Assembly (NCBI RefSeq): GCF_018860755.1
Contig: NZ_JAHKPW010000028.1
Location: 11,867-75,866 of the forward strand
Source of the DNA: Colwellia sp. D2M02
GTDB lineage: Bacteria; Pseudomonadota; Gammaproteobacteria; Enterobacterales; Alteromonadaceae
DNA length: 64,000 nt
Reading direction: 5' to 3'
Shown here: one piece after another, positions 7,658-17,124 of the stretch
Layout of the letters: the number at the start of each line of letters is the position of its first letter
Numbering within the stretch: the stretch's first letter is position 1
Program-made: the position numbers and the translations under genes
The notes under the pieces: model-generated
Told to the model about the DNA's origin: nothing
What the model saw: only the letters and a program-made list of their open reading frames with translations
The model's database searches: none

Positions 7658-8713
7658 ATGACGGATAGTAAAAACCCTTTACAGCTTTGTGGTATTGAAT
7701 TTACTGAATACGCTAGCCCAGATTCAGATTTTATGGAAAAAGCCTTTTATGGTTTTGGTTTTTCTAAAACTAAAAAATTCAAAGGTCGTGACATTGATTA
7801 CTTCAATCAAAACGATATTCACTTTTTATTAAATAAAGAGAAAGCGGGTTTTTCAAAAGAGTTTGCTAAAAGTCATGGACCTGCTATTTGTTCAATGGGC
7901 TGGCGCGTTAAAGATGCTGAATTTGCATTTAATGAAGCGGTAAAGCGCGGTGCCAAATCGGCAGAGAATGAACCAAATAAACTGCCATATCCAGCTATTT
8001 TTGGTATTGGTGACAGCTTAATTTACTTTGTAGATAACTTTGCTGATATTGGTAAAAACAAAGGTTTAATTTACGAAGATGACTTTGAAGCACATGCTGA
8101 GCCAGTAATTAATGAAGACAAAGGCTTTTTAGCCGTAGATCACATGACCAATAATGTACATCAAGGTACTATGCATAAGTGGGCTGACTTCTATAAAGAA
8201 GTATTTGGTTTTACTGAAGTACGTTACTTTGACATTAAAGGTGTTAAAACCGCCTTGATTTCTTATGCGTTACAATCACCATGTGGCAAATTCTGTATTC
8301 CAATCAATGAAGGTAAGGGCAGTAAAGATAATCAAATTGATGAATACCTAGACGAGTATAACGGCCCAGGTGTTCAGCATTTAGCTTTCCTTACCGATGA
8401 TTTAGTTGCTTCGTTAGATAAAATTGACCGTTCAATTATCGACACCTTGAATATCGTACCAGAATATTACGATGAAATTTTTGACCGCGTACCTTGGGTT
8501 AAAGAAGACAAAGATAAAATTCGTGAGCACCAAATATTAATTGATAGCCAAAGTGAAAACTCGTATTTATTACAAATATTTACGAAGAATTTATTTGGTC
8601 CTATTTTTATTGAAATGATTCAGCGTGTAGATGATCAAGGCTTTGGTGAAGGTAACTTCTCAACATTGTTTAAGTCGATTGAGTTAAATCAAATGGAGCG
8701 TGGCGTTTTATAG
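7658..8713 (+). CDS. hppD: 4-hydroxyphenylpyruvate dioxygenase
   Basis: It converts 4-hydroxyphenylpyruvate to homogentisate in tyrosine degradation, using Fe(II) and oxygen. I chose the ATG at 7658 (351 residues), which has AGAAGAGAG upstream; an in-frame ATG at 7613 would add 15 residues without support. Two VOC domains are present. The iron ligands fit VDHMTNNV, GVQHLAFLTDD and the C-terminal FIEMIQR. No homogentisate dioxygenase gene is adjacent. It is transcribed alone, with TyrR-like boxes upstream and a bidirectional terminator downstream. Confidence 0.95.
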   Translation: MTDSKNPLQLCGIEFTEYASPDSDFMEKAFYGFGFSKTKKFKGRDIDYFNQNDIHFLLNKEKAGFSKEFAKSHGPAICSMGWRVKDAEFAFNEAVKRGAKSAENEPNKLPYPAIFGIGDSLIYFVDNFADIGKNKGLIYEDDFEAHAEPVINEDKGFLAVDHMTNNVHQGTMHKWADFYKEVFGFTEVRYFDIKGVKTALISYALQSPCGKFCIPINEGKGSKDNQIDEYLDEYNGPGVQHLAFLTDDLVASLDKIDRSIIDTLNIVPEYYDEIFDRVPWVKEDKDKIREHQILIDSQSENSYLLQIFTKNLFGPIFIEMIQRVDDQGFGEGNFSTLFKSIELNQMERGVL

Positions 8714-8740
8714 TTTGCCGTAGCCATTGTTTAATGTGTT

Positions 8741-8772
8741 AATAAAAAACCAGCATAATTGCTGGTTTTTTA
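8741..8772. terminator. Bidirectional terminator between hppD and can
   Basis: AAAAAACCAGCA pairs with TGCTGGTTTTTT around a short AT loop, with A- and T-runs on both sides. It serves hppD on the plus strand and the carbonic anhydrase gene on the minus strand. Confidence 0.9.
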
Positions 8773-8823
8773 TTAATTTTTAATTCGCTTAAGTCTCTGC
8801 TAAAAAACTATGTATTTATAGTT

Positions 8824-9423
8824 TTACTTACCGTTAGATGATACTTTCAAGTCCTTTAATATGCCATCGTGTAAGTTATACACGACACCATGAACGGTAA
8901 TATCTTGATTTGCACGCCATGCATTTTGTAAGGTCATGGTATTACTGACATTAGCAACTTGCTCAATAACATTTAGCTCACACAAGCGATCGACACGCTC
9001 TTTCTCGTCGGTTACCGCATCCATCTCTTGTTTATGAAAACGATAAACATCTTGTAAGTGACGTAGCCAGTTATCAATAAGGCCGTAGCTTTTGTCGTTA
9101 AGTGAAGCAATAACCCCGCCACAACCGTAATGGCCACAAACAATAATATGTTGTACTTTTAATATATCAACAGCAAATTGAATAACCGATAAACAATTAA
9201 GATCCGTATGAATCACTTGATTAGCTATATTGCGGTGTACAAATACCTCACCAGGTTGCATACCTAATAAATCATTAGCTGGCACACGGGAGTCTGAGCA
9301 GCCAATCCATAAATATTTAGGGGATTGTTGTTTGGACAGGTTTTCAAAAAAATCTGGGTTATCTTCCGTGATTTGTGCAGCCCATTTTTTATTGTTTTCA
9401 AATAAATGAGAAATATTGGTCAT
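8824..9423 (-). CDS. can: Beta-class carbonic anhydrase
   Basis: It interconverts CO2 and bicarbonate. The protein has 199 residues and the beta-class zinc ligands C42, H98 and C101 (GHYGCGGV), with the CSDSR motif giving D44 and R46. That arrangement matches E. coli Can (type II). It has no signal peptide, so it is cytoplasmic. It is a single gene, divergent from the parvulin gene across about 200 bases. Bicarbonate supply for purine, pyrimidine and fatty acid synthesis is the usual role. Confidence 0.95.
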   Translation of the reverse strand: MTNISHLFENNKKWAAQITEDNPDFFENLSKQQSPKYLWIGCSDSRVPANDLLGMQPGEVFVHRNIANQVIHTDLNCLSVIQFAVDILKVQHIIVCGHYGCGGVIASLNDKSYGLIDNWLRHLQDVYRFHKQEMDAVTDEKERVDRLCELNVIEQVANVSNTMTLQNAWRANQDITVHGVVYNLHDGILKDLKVSSNGK

Positions 9424-9620
9424 GTATGATTATACCTATACTAATGCCGAAGGAGGGGTAAGCCGTTAATTTACGCCATAGTAATGCGAAGTAAGTCATA
9501 AGTAAAAGTAATATTCGTACTAAGCGTAATCGTAGTATACTTACTAATAGTATAGTGTTGGCTGTGCCATCATCGATACTTATTAATTTTCAAGTTTTCA
9601 GGTTCAGTAAAGAGGAATAT

Positions 9621-9899
9621 ATGGCTACGGCGTGCGCATTACATATTTTAGTAAAAACAGAGAAACAAGCCTTAGCTTTAAAAGCGCAACTTGATGGCGG
9701 TGCTGACTTCTCGACATTAGCAAAGAAACACTCCACCTGCCCATCTAAAAAAAAGGGCGGTGATTTAGGTGAATTTCGTCGTGGTCAAATGGTAAAAGCT
9801 TTTGATGACGTTGTATTTAAAAAGCCAATACTTAAAGTACACGGACCGGTAAAAACAAAATTTGGTTTTCATTTAATTAAAACTATTTATCGTAATTAA
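9621..9899 (+). CDS. ppiC: Parvulin-type peptidyl-prolyl isomerase
   Basis: This is a stand-alone rotamase of 92 residues, the same size as E. coli PpiC. The start is the ATG at 9621, preceded by AGAGGA; an upstream in-frame ATG at 9555 is possible but would add an unmatched extension. Parvulin motifs are LHILVKTE at the start, [21 protein letters not shown] in the middle and [11 protein letters not shown] at the end. It has no signal peptide and is therefore cytoplasmic. A hairpin follows at once and is shared with the convergent small gene. Confidence 0.93.
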   Translation: MATACALHILVKTEKQALALKAQLDGGADFSTLAKKHSTCPSKKKGGDLGEFRRGQMVKAFDDVVFKKPILKVHGPVKTKFGFHLIKTIYRN

Positions 9900-9905
9900 A
9901 TGACT

Positions 9906-9946
9906 AGCAGCTATGTAATTATTGATAGCTGCTTATTGTTCTTTTT
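9906..9946. terminator. Hairpin between ppiC and the convergent small gene
   Basis: AGCAGCTAT at 9906-9914 pairs with ATAGCTGCT at 9925-9933 over a 10-base loop, followed by a T-rich stretch on the plus strand. Its right arm touches the stop codon of the minus-strand gene. Confidence 0.6.
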
Positions 9947-10100
9947 TCTCTTCTTTATCTAGCATTTCATTACGCTTCTTAATGTCGGCTAATTGCTCTC
10001 GCGTTAAATTAAATTTTTTAGCCGATTTTCTAATTAAGAAAATCCCGCCAAGAATGCTGCCAAATATGAGTACTGTGATTATAATTTCTACGTATGACAT
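9933..10100 (-). CDS. DUF2897-like tiny membrane protein
   Basis: This 55-residue ORF begins MSYVEIIITVLIFG. It has one N-terminal membrane span (about 4-23), then a basic stretch RKSAKKF and a charged helical tail ending KEEKKEQ. A good ribosome binding site (AGAGGG) lies 3-8 bases upstream of the ATG. Size and layout fit the small DUF2897 family of Alteromonadales as I remember it, with an N-terminal anchor and a cytoplasmic coiled tail. Function is unknown. Its stop codon overlaps the ppiC terminator hairpin. Confidence 0.65.
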   Translation of the reverse strand: MSYVEIIITVLIFGSILGGIFLIRKSAKKFNLTREQLADIKKRNEMLDKEEKKEQ

Positions 10101-10489
10101 AAACCCTCTGTTTATTTATGATCTGTTTGGTAATATAAAACTATTTTTATATTTTATATGCTAAAATTTCTTTTTTAAATTAGTGCGTTAGTATGTGTTC
10201 TTTGTAATAAGTATCTAACGATGCTTTCAACGAGAAATGTTTGTTTAACAATGCTTCTAAGTTATTTATTATATGTTATTAGTTGCTTATTAAATATATA
10301 ACAAAGCAATTTTTCAATTGTGGTTATTAGGTTAAGCCTAATATAAAAATACTTTTTTAGGTTGTTTTTTAGTGCTCAATAGATATTTTTTTTAATAAAA
10401 ACTCTTTCCTAGACTACACTTAGCTTCAACACCTATTTTTCATTAATTATTATCTTTTATACATTACCATTATGGGAGAGTAAGGCACT
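10101..10489. other. AT-rich intergenic region before the chemoreceptor gene
   Basis: I see no gene. A small dyad ATTAGG-N5-CCTAAT lies at 10326-10342. A search by eye for a flagellar sigma-28 type promoter (TAAA-N15-GCCGATAA) found no convincing match. A GGGAGAG ribosome binding site precedes the ATG at 10490. Confidence 0.5.
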
Positions 10490-12037
10490 ATGGCACGGAA
10501 TAATCAAACATTAATAGATGAGGAAGTCTCGTTTTCTGAAAATGAACAGCTTATTTCGGTTACTGATACTCGCGGTGTTATTCTTTACGCGAATGAAAAT
10601 TTTTGTCGGGTTGCAGGTTACACTCAGGAAGAGCTTTATCATAAAAATCATAATATTGTCCGTCATCCAGACATGCCTAAAGCCGCTTTTAAAGATTTGT
10701 GGGAAGAATTGAAAGCAGGAAATCATTGGCAAGGTATGGTGAAAAACCGTTGTAAAGATGGCCGTTATTATTGGGTTAGCGCTTATGTTACGCCAATGTT
10801 TGAAAATGGTGTCCTAAAAGGTTATCAGTCAGTGCGAGTTAAACCATCACAAGCATTAAAGAAAAAAGCAGAAGAAACCTATAAAGCATTAAACAATAAT
10901 CAAAAGTCGATATCTGAAGCACAGAAGAATGTGATTAAAAAGTCTATTTCTTTTGCATCACTCCTTTTCATTATAACGAGTGCCTTTTTAATGGCAGGTG
11001 CTTTTTGGGGGGCAGCAACATTACTGGCAGTTGTTGTTTTATATTTATCATTATTTGATGAATTAGTGGTATTGCCTCGTTACGTAAATAAACAAAAACA
11101 AAAATATACTAGTATTTGTCGTCATGTCTATACGGACGGTGGCGCTCAGTCTGTACTTGAGTTTCAAGAAATTCTTTATCAAGCGCGCATTAGAACTATT
11201 TTGGGGAGAATGGATGATTCGTTGAGTGTTATTTCTAATGTTATTAGTAATCTAGGGCAGGCTATTATAGATACAAATGACAAAATGAATAACCAAAACC
11301 ATGAAACTACGCAAATAGCGACGTCTATGAATGAAATGTCGACAACGATTGCCGATGTTAGTGAAAATGTTGTGCAAACCGCCGATAGAGTAGAGCAAAT
11401 ATATCAACAATGTGCGACTTCAAAGACGTTAATTTCTAGTTCAGTCAATGATATTTCAACGTTGCAAAATGATGTCACATCAGCCCATGATTTGGCCGAA
11501 GAGTTAGTAAATATTGTTGCTTCAATTAATGCGCAAATGACAGAAATACAGGGTATTGCTGATCAAACTAATTTACTGGCGTTAAATGCGGCAATTGAGG
11601 CTGCGCGTGCCGGTGAACAAGGTAGAGGGTTTGCTGTTGTCGCTGATGAAGTGAGAGCGTTAAGTGGAAGAACGCATAGCGTATCTGAAGGTATTAAAGA
11701 CTCTGTGCATCAAGTAACCGCAAAACTTGCCGATGTTTCTGGGTTAATGCAAGGCAATATTAAAACCAGTCAAGGTTGCGTTGACTCAGGTGAAGCTGCT
11801 CATAATTCAGCGGAAGAGATATTTCAGCAGATGTTGTCTATTTCTGATTTAACTACGCAAGTCTCTACCGCATCGGAAGAACAAAGTGTGGTCGCTGAAG
11901 AAATTAACCGTAATGTTCAGCGTGTTGCTGAATTAGCACAGGAGTTAGTCGACTCAGATATACTTTCAACAAATATCGCTGCGTTAAATAAAGAGTCGGG
12001 TCAATTAACCGAATTGTCGAATACATTTACTCGTTAG
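10490..12037 (+). CDS. PAS-domain methyl-accepting chemotaxis protein, Aer-like
   Basis: This 515-residue chemoreceptor has an N-terminal cytoplasmic PAS domain (about 15-120). It carries the Aer-type signature TDTRGVILYANENFCRVAGY and a conserved HPDMP segment at 59-63. A hydrophobic hairpin of one or two short spans at 153-187 anchors it without a periplasmic ligand domain. The C-terminal signalling coiled coil has the tip at about 354-395 (QTNLLALNAAIEAARAGEQG). This matches aerotaxis/redox receptors that bind FAD in the PAS domain. Cofactor binding is inferred. It is monocistronic with its own terminator. Confidence 0.9.
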   Translation: MARNNQTLIDEEVSFSENEQLISVTDTRGVILYANENFCRVAGYTQEELYHKNHNIVRHPDMPKAAFKDLWEELKAGNHWQGMVKNRCKDGRYYWVSAYVTPMFENGVLKGYQSVRVKPSQALKKKAEETYKALNNNQKSISEAQKNVIKKSISFASLLFIITSAFLMAGAFWGAATLLAVVVLYLSLFDELVVLPRYVNKQKQKYTSICRHVYTDGGAQSVLEFQEILYQARIRTILGRMDDSLSVISNVISNLGQAIIDTNDKMNNQNHETTQIATSMNEMSTTIADVSENVVQTADRVEQIYQQCATSKTLISSSVNDISTLQNDVTSAHDLAEELVNIVASINAQMTEIQGIADQTNLLALNAAIEAARAGEQGRGFAVVADEVRALSGRTHSVSEGIKDSVHQVTAKLADVSGLMQGNIKTSQGCVDSGEAAHNSAEEIFQQMLSISDLTTQVSTASEEQSVVAEEINRNVQRVAELAQELVDSDILSTNIAALNKESGQLTELSNTFTR

Positions 12038-12102
12038 TTGATGATATAAAACCAACGAAGGGTATACCTAAATTTATATGGATTTAAAACTTTGTTTAAA
12101 TG

Positions 12103-12135
12103 AAAGCCTGCAAAACTCTGTTGCAGGCTTTTTTA
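12103..12135 (+). terminator. Terminator after the chemoreceptor gene
   Basis: AAAGCCTGCAA at 12103-12113 pairs with TTGCAGGCTTT at 12121-12131 over a 7-base loop, followed by TTTT. Confidence 0.9.
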
Positions 12136-12187
12136 TTGATTTATATAGCTTTTGTTAAGATTTCCCTATGTTCATTGTGGCATTCTG

Positions 12188-12817
12188 TTAGTTACTACGC
12201 TCTTGGTTTCTGTGTTGAGCTAATTTTTGTAATTGCTTAGCTTGTTCATGTAAACTGATACGTACTAATGCTTCTCGGTCTTCTTCTCGAATGAAATGAA
12301 AAATTGCCTTGTGCTGGTAAGAGCTCTCTGCTGTATTTTCTTGGGCTGCACTGTCATCCGTTTCACTTGCCTCAATGACTTCTGCATAACAGTATAACGC
12401 GCAGTTATTATCTAAAAGGAAAAGTTTAACCTCTAACATTTGACCAATAGCAAAACATGCTGTTGCATTAAACTTTATACCACCACCACCAAATTCTATG
12501 CCTTGATACCTGTATTGCTCTTTATCTTGCTGACTGAGTATATAGGTGACCAATAGGTCAATTTTTTTTGCTTGTAGGTTTAAAAAATCAACCAGTTGAG
12601 CACTCACGCTGTTTAACGCTTGTAAAGGGCGTAAAGCACTTTGGTCAACCGTTGTTACATCGCTTGCTAACTTAAAAGGGGTTGGCATATTACTAAGAAA
12701 GTCATCAAAACTACTTACATCGGTTGTTAGCGGGTGAATGTTTAGCGTGAAGTTGTGCGCTATGGCGAAAAACTCGTGGTATTGCGCTAATTTTTGCTCA
12801 AGTGTTTTAGTGTTCAT
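12188..12817 (-). CDS. PilZ-like domain protein
   Basis: This 209-residue soluble protein has an N-terminal helical part (1-95) and a C-terminal beta-rich part (about 95-190). The latter contains YRYQGIEFGGGGIKF, then an IGQMLEVKLFLL strand and a CYAEVIEA strand. That order resembles the D/N-x-S-x-x-G part of PilZ domains, but the usual RxxxR and DxS residues are not clear, so c-di-GMP binding is doubtful. The C-terminus contains RISLHEQAKQLQKLAQHR. It is divergent from lolC and probably transcribed alone. Confidence 0.6.
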   Translation of the reverse strand: MNTKTLEQKLAQYHEFFAIAHNFTLNIHPLTTDVSSFDDFLSNMPTPFKLASDVTTVDQSALRPLQALNSVSAQLVDFLNLQAKKIDLLVTYILSQQDKEQYRYQGIEFGGGGIKFNATACFAIGQMLEVKLFLLDNNCALYCYAEVIEASETDDSAAQENTAESSYQHKAIFHFIREEDREALVRISLHEQAKQLQKLAQHRNQERSN

Positions 12818-12979
12818 AGGTTAATTATTAGCTCAGAGTAAAAGGATACTGCCGCTCAAACCTGTGCCAGCAGTTATAACTATAGAGTGACTACAATAAA
12901 ATAAAAGTAGTGAATTAATAGCGAATTTAAAATATATCACTTAATGATATCTTACACTAATTAACTCAAAAAAATGTAG

Positions 12980-13021
12980 TTGATATGGTATGCTGCTTTA
13001 TCTTATTTATTCGCGAATAAA
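12980..13021 (+). promoter_or_regulatory. Candidate lolCDE promoter overlapped by a palindrome
   Basis: TTGATA (12980-12985) and TTATTT (13003-13008) are separated by 17 bases. The 16-base perfect palindrome TTTATTCGCGAATAAA at 13006-13021 covers the end of the -10 and the predicted start site, 14 bases before the lolC ATG. This is an operator-like position. Confidence 0.4.
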
Positions 13022-13035
13022 CTTAATTAACCTCA

Positions 13036-14379
13036 ATGTTTCAACCTATTAGTATCTTTATTGGGCTTCGCTATAGCCGAAGCCGTAGTCGAACCGGCTT
13101 TGTTTCTTTTATTACCTTCTTTTCTATTGTTGGTATTTTATTAGGTGTTACTTCATTAATTACCGTGGTATCGGTGATGAACGGCTTTGAAGGAGAACTT
13201 AAGAAGCGCATTTTAGGCATAGTGCCTCACGTTGTTATTAATGATGTTGATAAAGTACAGTCATTTTATGCTGCCAATGAAAATAATACTCAAGCCAAAG
13301 CGTTATCAAACACTTCGCCATCATGGCAACCCTTAAGACAAGGCTTATTAGAGTTCCCTCATGTGCTACACGTTAGTCCATTCCTTGAAAGTGAAGCCTT
13401 AATTCAGTCTCCATCAGGGTTACAAGGTGTATTAATGCAAGGCATTGAACCTATTTATGAGCAAAATAATATCATTAATCAAGATATGGTTATTGGCTCA
13501 CTCAACAGTTTAAGCGATCAGCCTTACACCATTGTTGTTGGGCAATCATTAGCGCGGCAACTTAAAGTGACTTTAGGTGATGAAGTTAGGTTAGTTTTGC
13601 CAAATAAGAGCGTTTTTACGCCAATGGGTCGTATACCAGTACAGCGTGTTTTTACCATTGGAGGTATTTTTAATGTCGGTTCACAAGTTGATGAAAGCAT
13701 GGTTTATGTTAGTAATAAATATGGCGCTAAACTGCTAAGGCGTAAGGGCGACGGTATTGATAAACTGCGCTTATATTTAGACGATGCCTTTCATGCTAAT
13801 ACGGTCGTAAAACAGTTATTACTTGCGCAGCAGGCACCAAATAATAAACAGACACCAGTCATGCCACAACACCACCTAGCGAACACTTTGCCGCAAGAAA
13901 TAACCTTTAGCGTATGGAGTGAAAGCCAAGGTGTATTATTTTCTGCGGTGAATATGGAAAAAAACATGATGTGGCTAATGTTAAGTTTAATTGTTGCTGT
14001 GGCAGCATTTAATATAGTTTCAGCGCTTGTGATGGTGGTTATTGATAAGCAGGGTGAAATAGCAATATTACAAACATTAGGCTTTACCCGCGCAGGTGTG
14101 GTTAAAATATTTATTACACAAGGTATGGTGAATGGTTTATGGGGTATTATTCTCGGCAGTGTTTTTGGGGTATTACTGACGCTGAATTTAAATAGCATTA
14201 TTACAATGCTTGGCGTTAATTTATTAGGTGTTGGCGTGCAACATTTACCCGTAGAGTTAGTTTTAAGTGATGTGTTTACTATTGTTTTATCTGCACTGGC
14301 GATGAGCTTTATTGCAACACTATATCCTGCTTATAAAGCATCAACCACGCTACCTGCTGAAGTGTTGCGTAATGAATAG
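13036..14379 (+). CDS. lolC: Lipoprotein-releasing ABC transporter permease LolC
   Basis: This inner-membrane permease of the LolCDE complex extracts outer-membrane lipoproteins and hands them to LolA. It has 447 residues, about 45 more than E. coli LolC. The extra length seems to lie in the periplasmic loop (around residues 75-100 and 255-290, both Gln/Asn-rich). One membrane span near the N-terminus (about 25-47) follows the conserved GLRYSRSR start, and three C-terminal spans (about 315-435) follow the periplasmic domain. The product ends AEVLRNE. It is the first gene of lolC-lolD-lolE; which permease is C or E rests on order and is less certain. Confidence 0.9.
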   Translation: MFQPISIFIGLRYSRSRSRTGFVSFITFFSIVGILLGVTSLITVVSVMNGFEGELKKRILGIVPHVVINDVDKVQSFYAANENNTQAKALSNTSPSWQPLRQGLLEFPHVLHVSPFLESEALIQSPSGLQGVLMQGIEPIYEQNNIINQDMVIGSLNSLSDQPYTIVVGQSLARQLKVTLGDEVRLVLPNKSVFTPMGRIPVQRVFTIGGIFNVGSQVDESMVYVSNKYGAKLLRRKGDGIDKLRLYLDDAFHANTVVKQLLLAQQAPNNKQTPVMPQHHLANTLPQEITFSVWSESQGVLFSAVNMEKNMMWLMLSLIVAVAAFNIVSALVMVVIDKQGEIAILQTLGFTRAGVVKIFITQGMVNGLWGIILGSVFGVLLTLNLNSIITMLGVNLLGVGVQHLPVELVLSDVFTIVLSALAMSFIATLYPAYKASTTLPAEVLRNE

Positions 14380-14506
14380 TTACTTTGTGAATGGTTATTT
14401 AATGAGTAATTATCATACTCCACCCAGTAAGAACAAAGTACCATTGTGCTTACTTATGCCATTATTAAGTTGTTCTCCGTTATTGTTACCCGTTAAGGTT
14501 TAAAAA

Positions 14507-15253
14507 ATGAGTAAAGTATTACGTTGTTGCCAGTTAACTAAGTCGTATAAACAAGGCGATATTGAAACTAAAGTGTTAGATAACTTAGCCTTAGAGGTTG
14601 AAAAAGGTGAGTTACTCGCTATCGTTGGTAGCTCAGGTTGCGGTAAAAGTACTTTTTTACACCTTGCTGGCGCACTTGATGTGCCTAGCTCAGGGCAAGT
14701 ATTGATTAATGATATTAATATTCATCAATTGTCAGATAAAGAACGGGCAAAATTTAGAAATCAACACATTGGCTTTATTTACCAATTTCATCATTTAATG
14801 ATGGAGTTTAGTGCGTTAGAGAATGTTGCTATGCCGCTATTAATCCGTGGTGACAAACCCAAAAAAGCACAACAAGCTGCTAGCCAAATGTTAGCGCAGG
14901 TAGGGCTGGCACATCGTGAGCAACATCGCCCATCACAACTGTCAGGTGGTGAACGGCAACGTGTTGCTATTGCTAGGGCTTTAGTTACACAACCTTCATT
15001 AATTTTGGCGGATGAGCCTACCGGTAATTTAGACAGTGAAACTGCAGAACAAATCTATCAACTAATACGCAAATTAAATCATGAGATTGGTACGAGTTTT
15101 GTTGTAGTAACCCATGATCTAGCTTTAGCAAAGCGCATGGACCGACAAGTAACATTAAGCCATGGCAGTTTGGCTGTGAGTGATGACAAAAGTGTCCTTA
15201 GTGATGTTATCAAAACTACTAGTGTCTCTGGAGATAGTTCAGTCAATGTTTAA
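14507..15253 (+). CDS. lolD: Lipoprotein-releasing ABC transporter ATPase LolD
   Basis: LolD is the cytoplasmic ATPase of LolCDE. It has 248 residues, with Walker [10 protein letters not shown] near 43-51, the signature [10 protein letters not shown] near 145-154, Walker [13 protein letters not shown] near 165-176 and the switch histidine in VVTHD. The C-terminal 20 residues beyond the E. coli length are Ser/Asp/Val-rich. It lies 127 bases after lolC, and its 3' end overlaps the lolE start by 8 bases. Confidence 0.96.
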   Translation: MSKVLRCCQLTKSYKQGDIETKVLDNLALEVEKGELLAIVGSSGCGKSTFLHLAGALDVPSSGQVLINDINIHQLSDKERAKFRNQHIGFIYQFHHLMMEFSALENVAMPLLIRGDKPKKAQQAASQMLAQVGLAHREQHRPSQLSGGERQRVAIARALVTQPSLILADEPTGNLDSETAEQIYQLIRKLNHEIGTSFVVVTHDLALAKRMDRQVTLSHGSLAVSDDKSVLSDVIKTTSVSGDSSVNV

Positions 15254-16517
15254 CTCGTTAAGTTTGTTTTTAGGCTGGCGATATATTCGTAGTCGCCATG
15301 GCAATGGCTTTTCTGCATTTATTTCTGCCTCGTCAACGATTGGAATTGCTTTAGGGGTAATGGTTCTTATTGTGGTGCTAAGTGCGATGAATGGCTTTGA
15401 GCGAGAATTATCACAAAAGCTATTGTCGATAGTACCTCATGCTGAGTTGGTTAGTGTAAATAAACCCATTAATAACTGGCCGAAGAGTATTAAATCGTTA
15501 CAAAATCAAGAGCACATTATTAGTGCCGCCCCAGTGATTAAGATGACAGGAATGCTACAACATGACTTACACCTAAAAGCGATTGAACTCCGTGGTGTTA
15601 ATACCTTATTAGAGACACAAGTGTCGAGTATTGAGGATTATATTGTTGCAGGGGATTGGCATGGACTGAGCGATAACCAAGCATATGTGTCCAATACAAT
15701 AGTCTTAGGTAGCGGCGTTGCTAAAAAGCTTAATGTTACTGTAGGCGATAGTATACAGCTATTATTACCTGCGCCTAAACAAGCTAATGATGTAAAGCAG
15801 GTATTTACCGCACCAGTTACAAAAACCGTGACAGTCGTTGCTATTTTTAAGTTTGGCGGCACTATTGATGAAGCATTAGCATATATTTCGTTAGAGCAAG
15901 CGAGTGCATTAATGGGCTACCAAGAAGGGCAAGCACAAGGGATCCGTTTACGTGTTGACGATGTTTTTGAAGCGCCAGCAATTGCACGTAGTGTTGCCTA
16001 TAACTTTAACCATTATGTTTATATAAACGACTGGACCCGAACCCAAGGACACATATTTAATGATATTCAACTAGTGCGACTCGTAATGTTCATTGTACTG
16101 ATTTTGGTGATTGCTGTTGCCAGCTTTAATATTGTTTCGACACTGATTATGGCAGTGAATGAAAGAAAAGGGGATATTGCTATTCTAAAAACCATGGGGG
16201 CAAGTGCGCCAGTGATAATGTTTTCTTTTATCATTCAAGGCTTGTTCAATGGCATACTTGGTTCATTAGTCGGTGGTGCTTTAGGTGTTTACCTTGCTTT
16301 AAACCTAACTGATTTAATCTCCTCTATTGAGAACTTCTTTGGAACAACTTTCCTTTCAGGTGATGTTTATTTTATTAATCACTTACCAAGTGTATTGCAC
16401 CTGTCAGATGTTTATATCACTATGTTAACAGCATTGATAATGAGTTTTTTGGCTACTATATACCCTGCATGGCGAGCAACAAAAGTTGAACCTGCGCAAG
16501 TGTTAGGGCAGCTATAA
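15246..16517 (+). CDS. lolE: Lipoprotein-releasing ABC transporter permease LolE
   Basis: This is the second permease of LolCDE, with 423 residues from the ATG at 15246. That start overlaps the lolD stop and places GWRYIRSRHGNG near the N-terminus as in LolE. The frame is open further upstream, but that part would overlap lolD by 70 bases. It has one N-terminal span, a periplasmic domain and three C-terminal spans, and ends AWRATKVEPAQVLGQL. With LolC it forms the asymmetric channel. It is the last gene of the operon. Confidence 0.92.
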   Translation: MFNSLSLFLGWRYIRSRHGNGFSAFISASSTIGIALGVMVLIVVLSAMNGFERELSQKLLSIVPHAELVSVNKPINNWPKSIKSLQNQEHIISAAPVIKMTGMLQHDLHLKAIELRGVNTLLETQVSSIEDYIVAGDWHGLSDNQAYVSNTIVLGSGVAKKLNVTVGDSIQLLLPAPKQANDVKQVFTAPVTKTVTVVAIFKFGGTIDEALAYISLEQASALMGYQEGQAQGIRLRVDDVFEAPAIARSVAYNFNHYVYINDWTRTQGHIFNDIQLVRLVMFIVLILVIAVASFNIVSTLIMAVNERKGDIAILKTMGASAPVIMFSFIIQGLFNGILGSLVGGALGVYLALNLTDLISSIENFFGTTFLSGDVYFINHLPSVLHLSDVYITMLTALIMSFLATIYPAWRATKVEPAQVLGQL

Positions 16518-17124
16518 ATGAGATAAGGATTAAAAAGATTTTTATTTCATTTGTTACTTTGTTTTGAATAAATTGAAGACAAAAAAAAGCCCGCAAAATA
16601 TGCGGGCTAACTTAAAAATAAGTTATAGAAGGAAGTTAAATTTCCAAAGAACATGTCAGAGAGAATAAATAGTAAGCTATAAATTCAAGTAATCTTGTTA
16701 GTAATTTCTCTATGGGAGTTAAGAAATTATTGCGCTAACTCAGAAAACAAAGCTATCTTAATAATTAAGTACCAGCTTCACAAACTAAAAAAAATATACT
16801 TTCGCATTAGAAAAACTAATGTAACTTTTTTAATGTTTCTTTGTTTGTGGTGGCTAAATAACTATTCATAAATAATTATTAATTACGAGTATTTAAGCAA
16901 AATAGAGGCATATTTATTTTTAGTTGAACAATTGTGCCATGATGATTTACTTATTAAGTAAAAAAATTATTTTCATATTATCAATTGTTTTTACTTTTAT
17001 TGTGTGATTTTTGAATTAAATGTTGTTTTTTAACTCGAATTTAAAAGAAAATGACATTATTATTTTTTAGTTATTGTTAAATGTTCTAATCACCTGTTTC
17101 CCCAATAAGTATTATTATCGAAAA
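16518..17124. other. AT-rich intergenic region after lolE
   Basis: It contains a GC-rich hairpin oriented as a minus-strand terminator at 16583-16610, a small hairpin CATTAG-N5-CTAATG at 16805-16821 followed by a T-run on the plus strand, and otherwise very AT-rich sequence. No ORF of convincing quality is seen on either strand. Confidence 0.5.
16580..16610 (-). terminator. Hairpin with the T-run on the minus strand
   Basis: AGCCCGCA pairs with TGCGGGCT over a 6-base AT loop (16588-16609). On the minus strand it is followed by eight T, the form of a strong intrinsic terminator. On the plus strand there is an A-run before and no T-run after, so it would not be a typical terminator for lolE. 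No minus-strand gene lies directly to its right. Confidence 0.7.

Noticed and set aside
13791-14198. 135-codon minus-strand ORF inside lolC
   Set aside because: It lies wholly antisense to a well-supported gene, without a family pattern or ribosome binding site.
14380-14506. Short plus-strand ORF (33 codons from 14403) between lolC and lolD
   Set aside because: It has a hydrophobic, leucine-rich product but no clear ribosome binding site, and the spacer is simply untranslated in my view. A tiny membrane peptide cannot be fully excluded.
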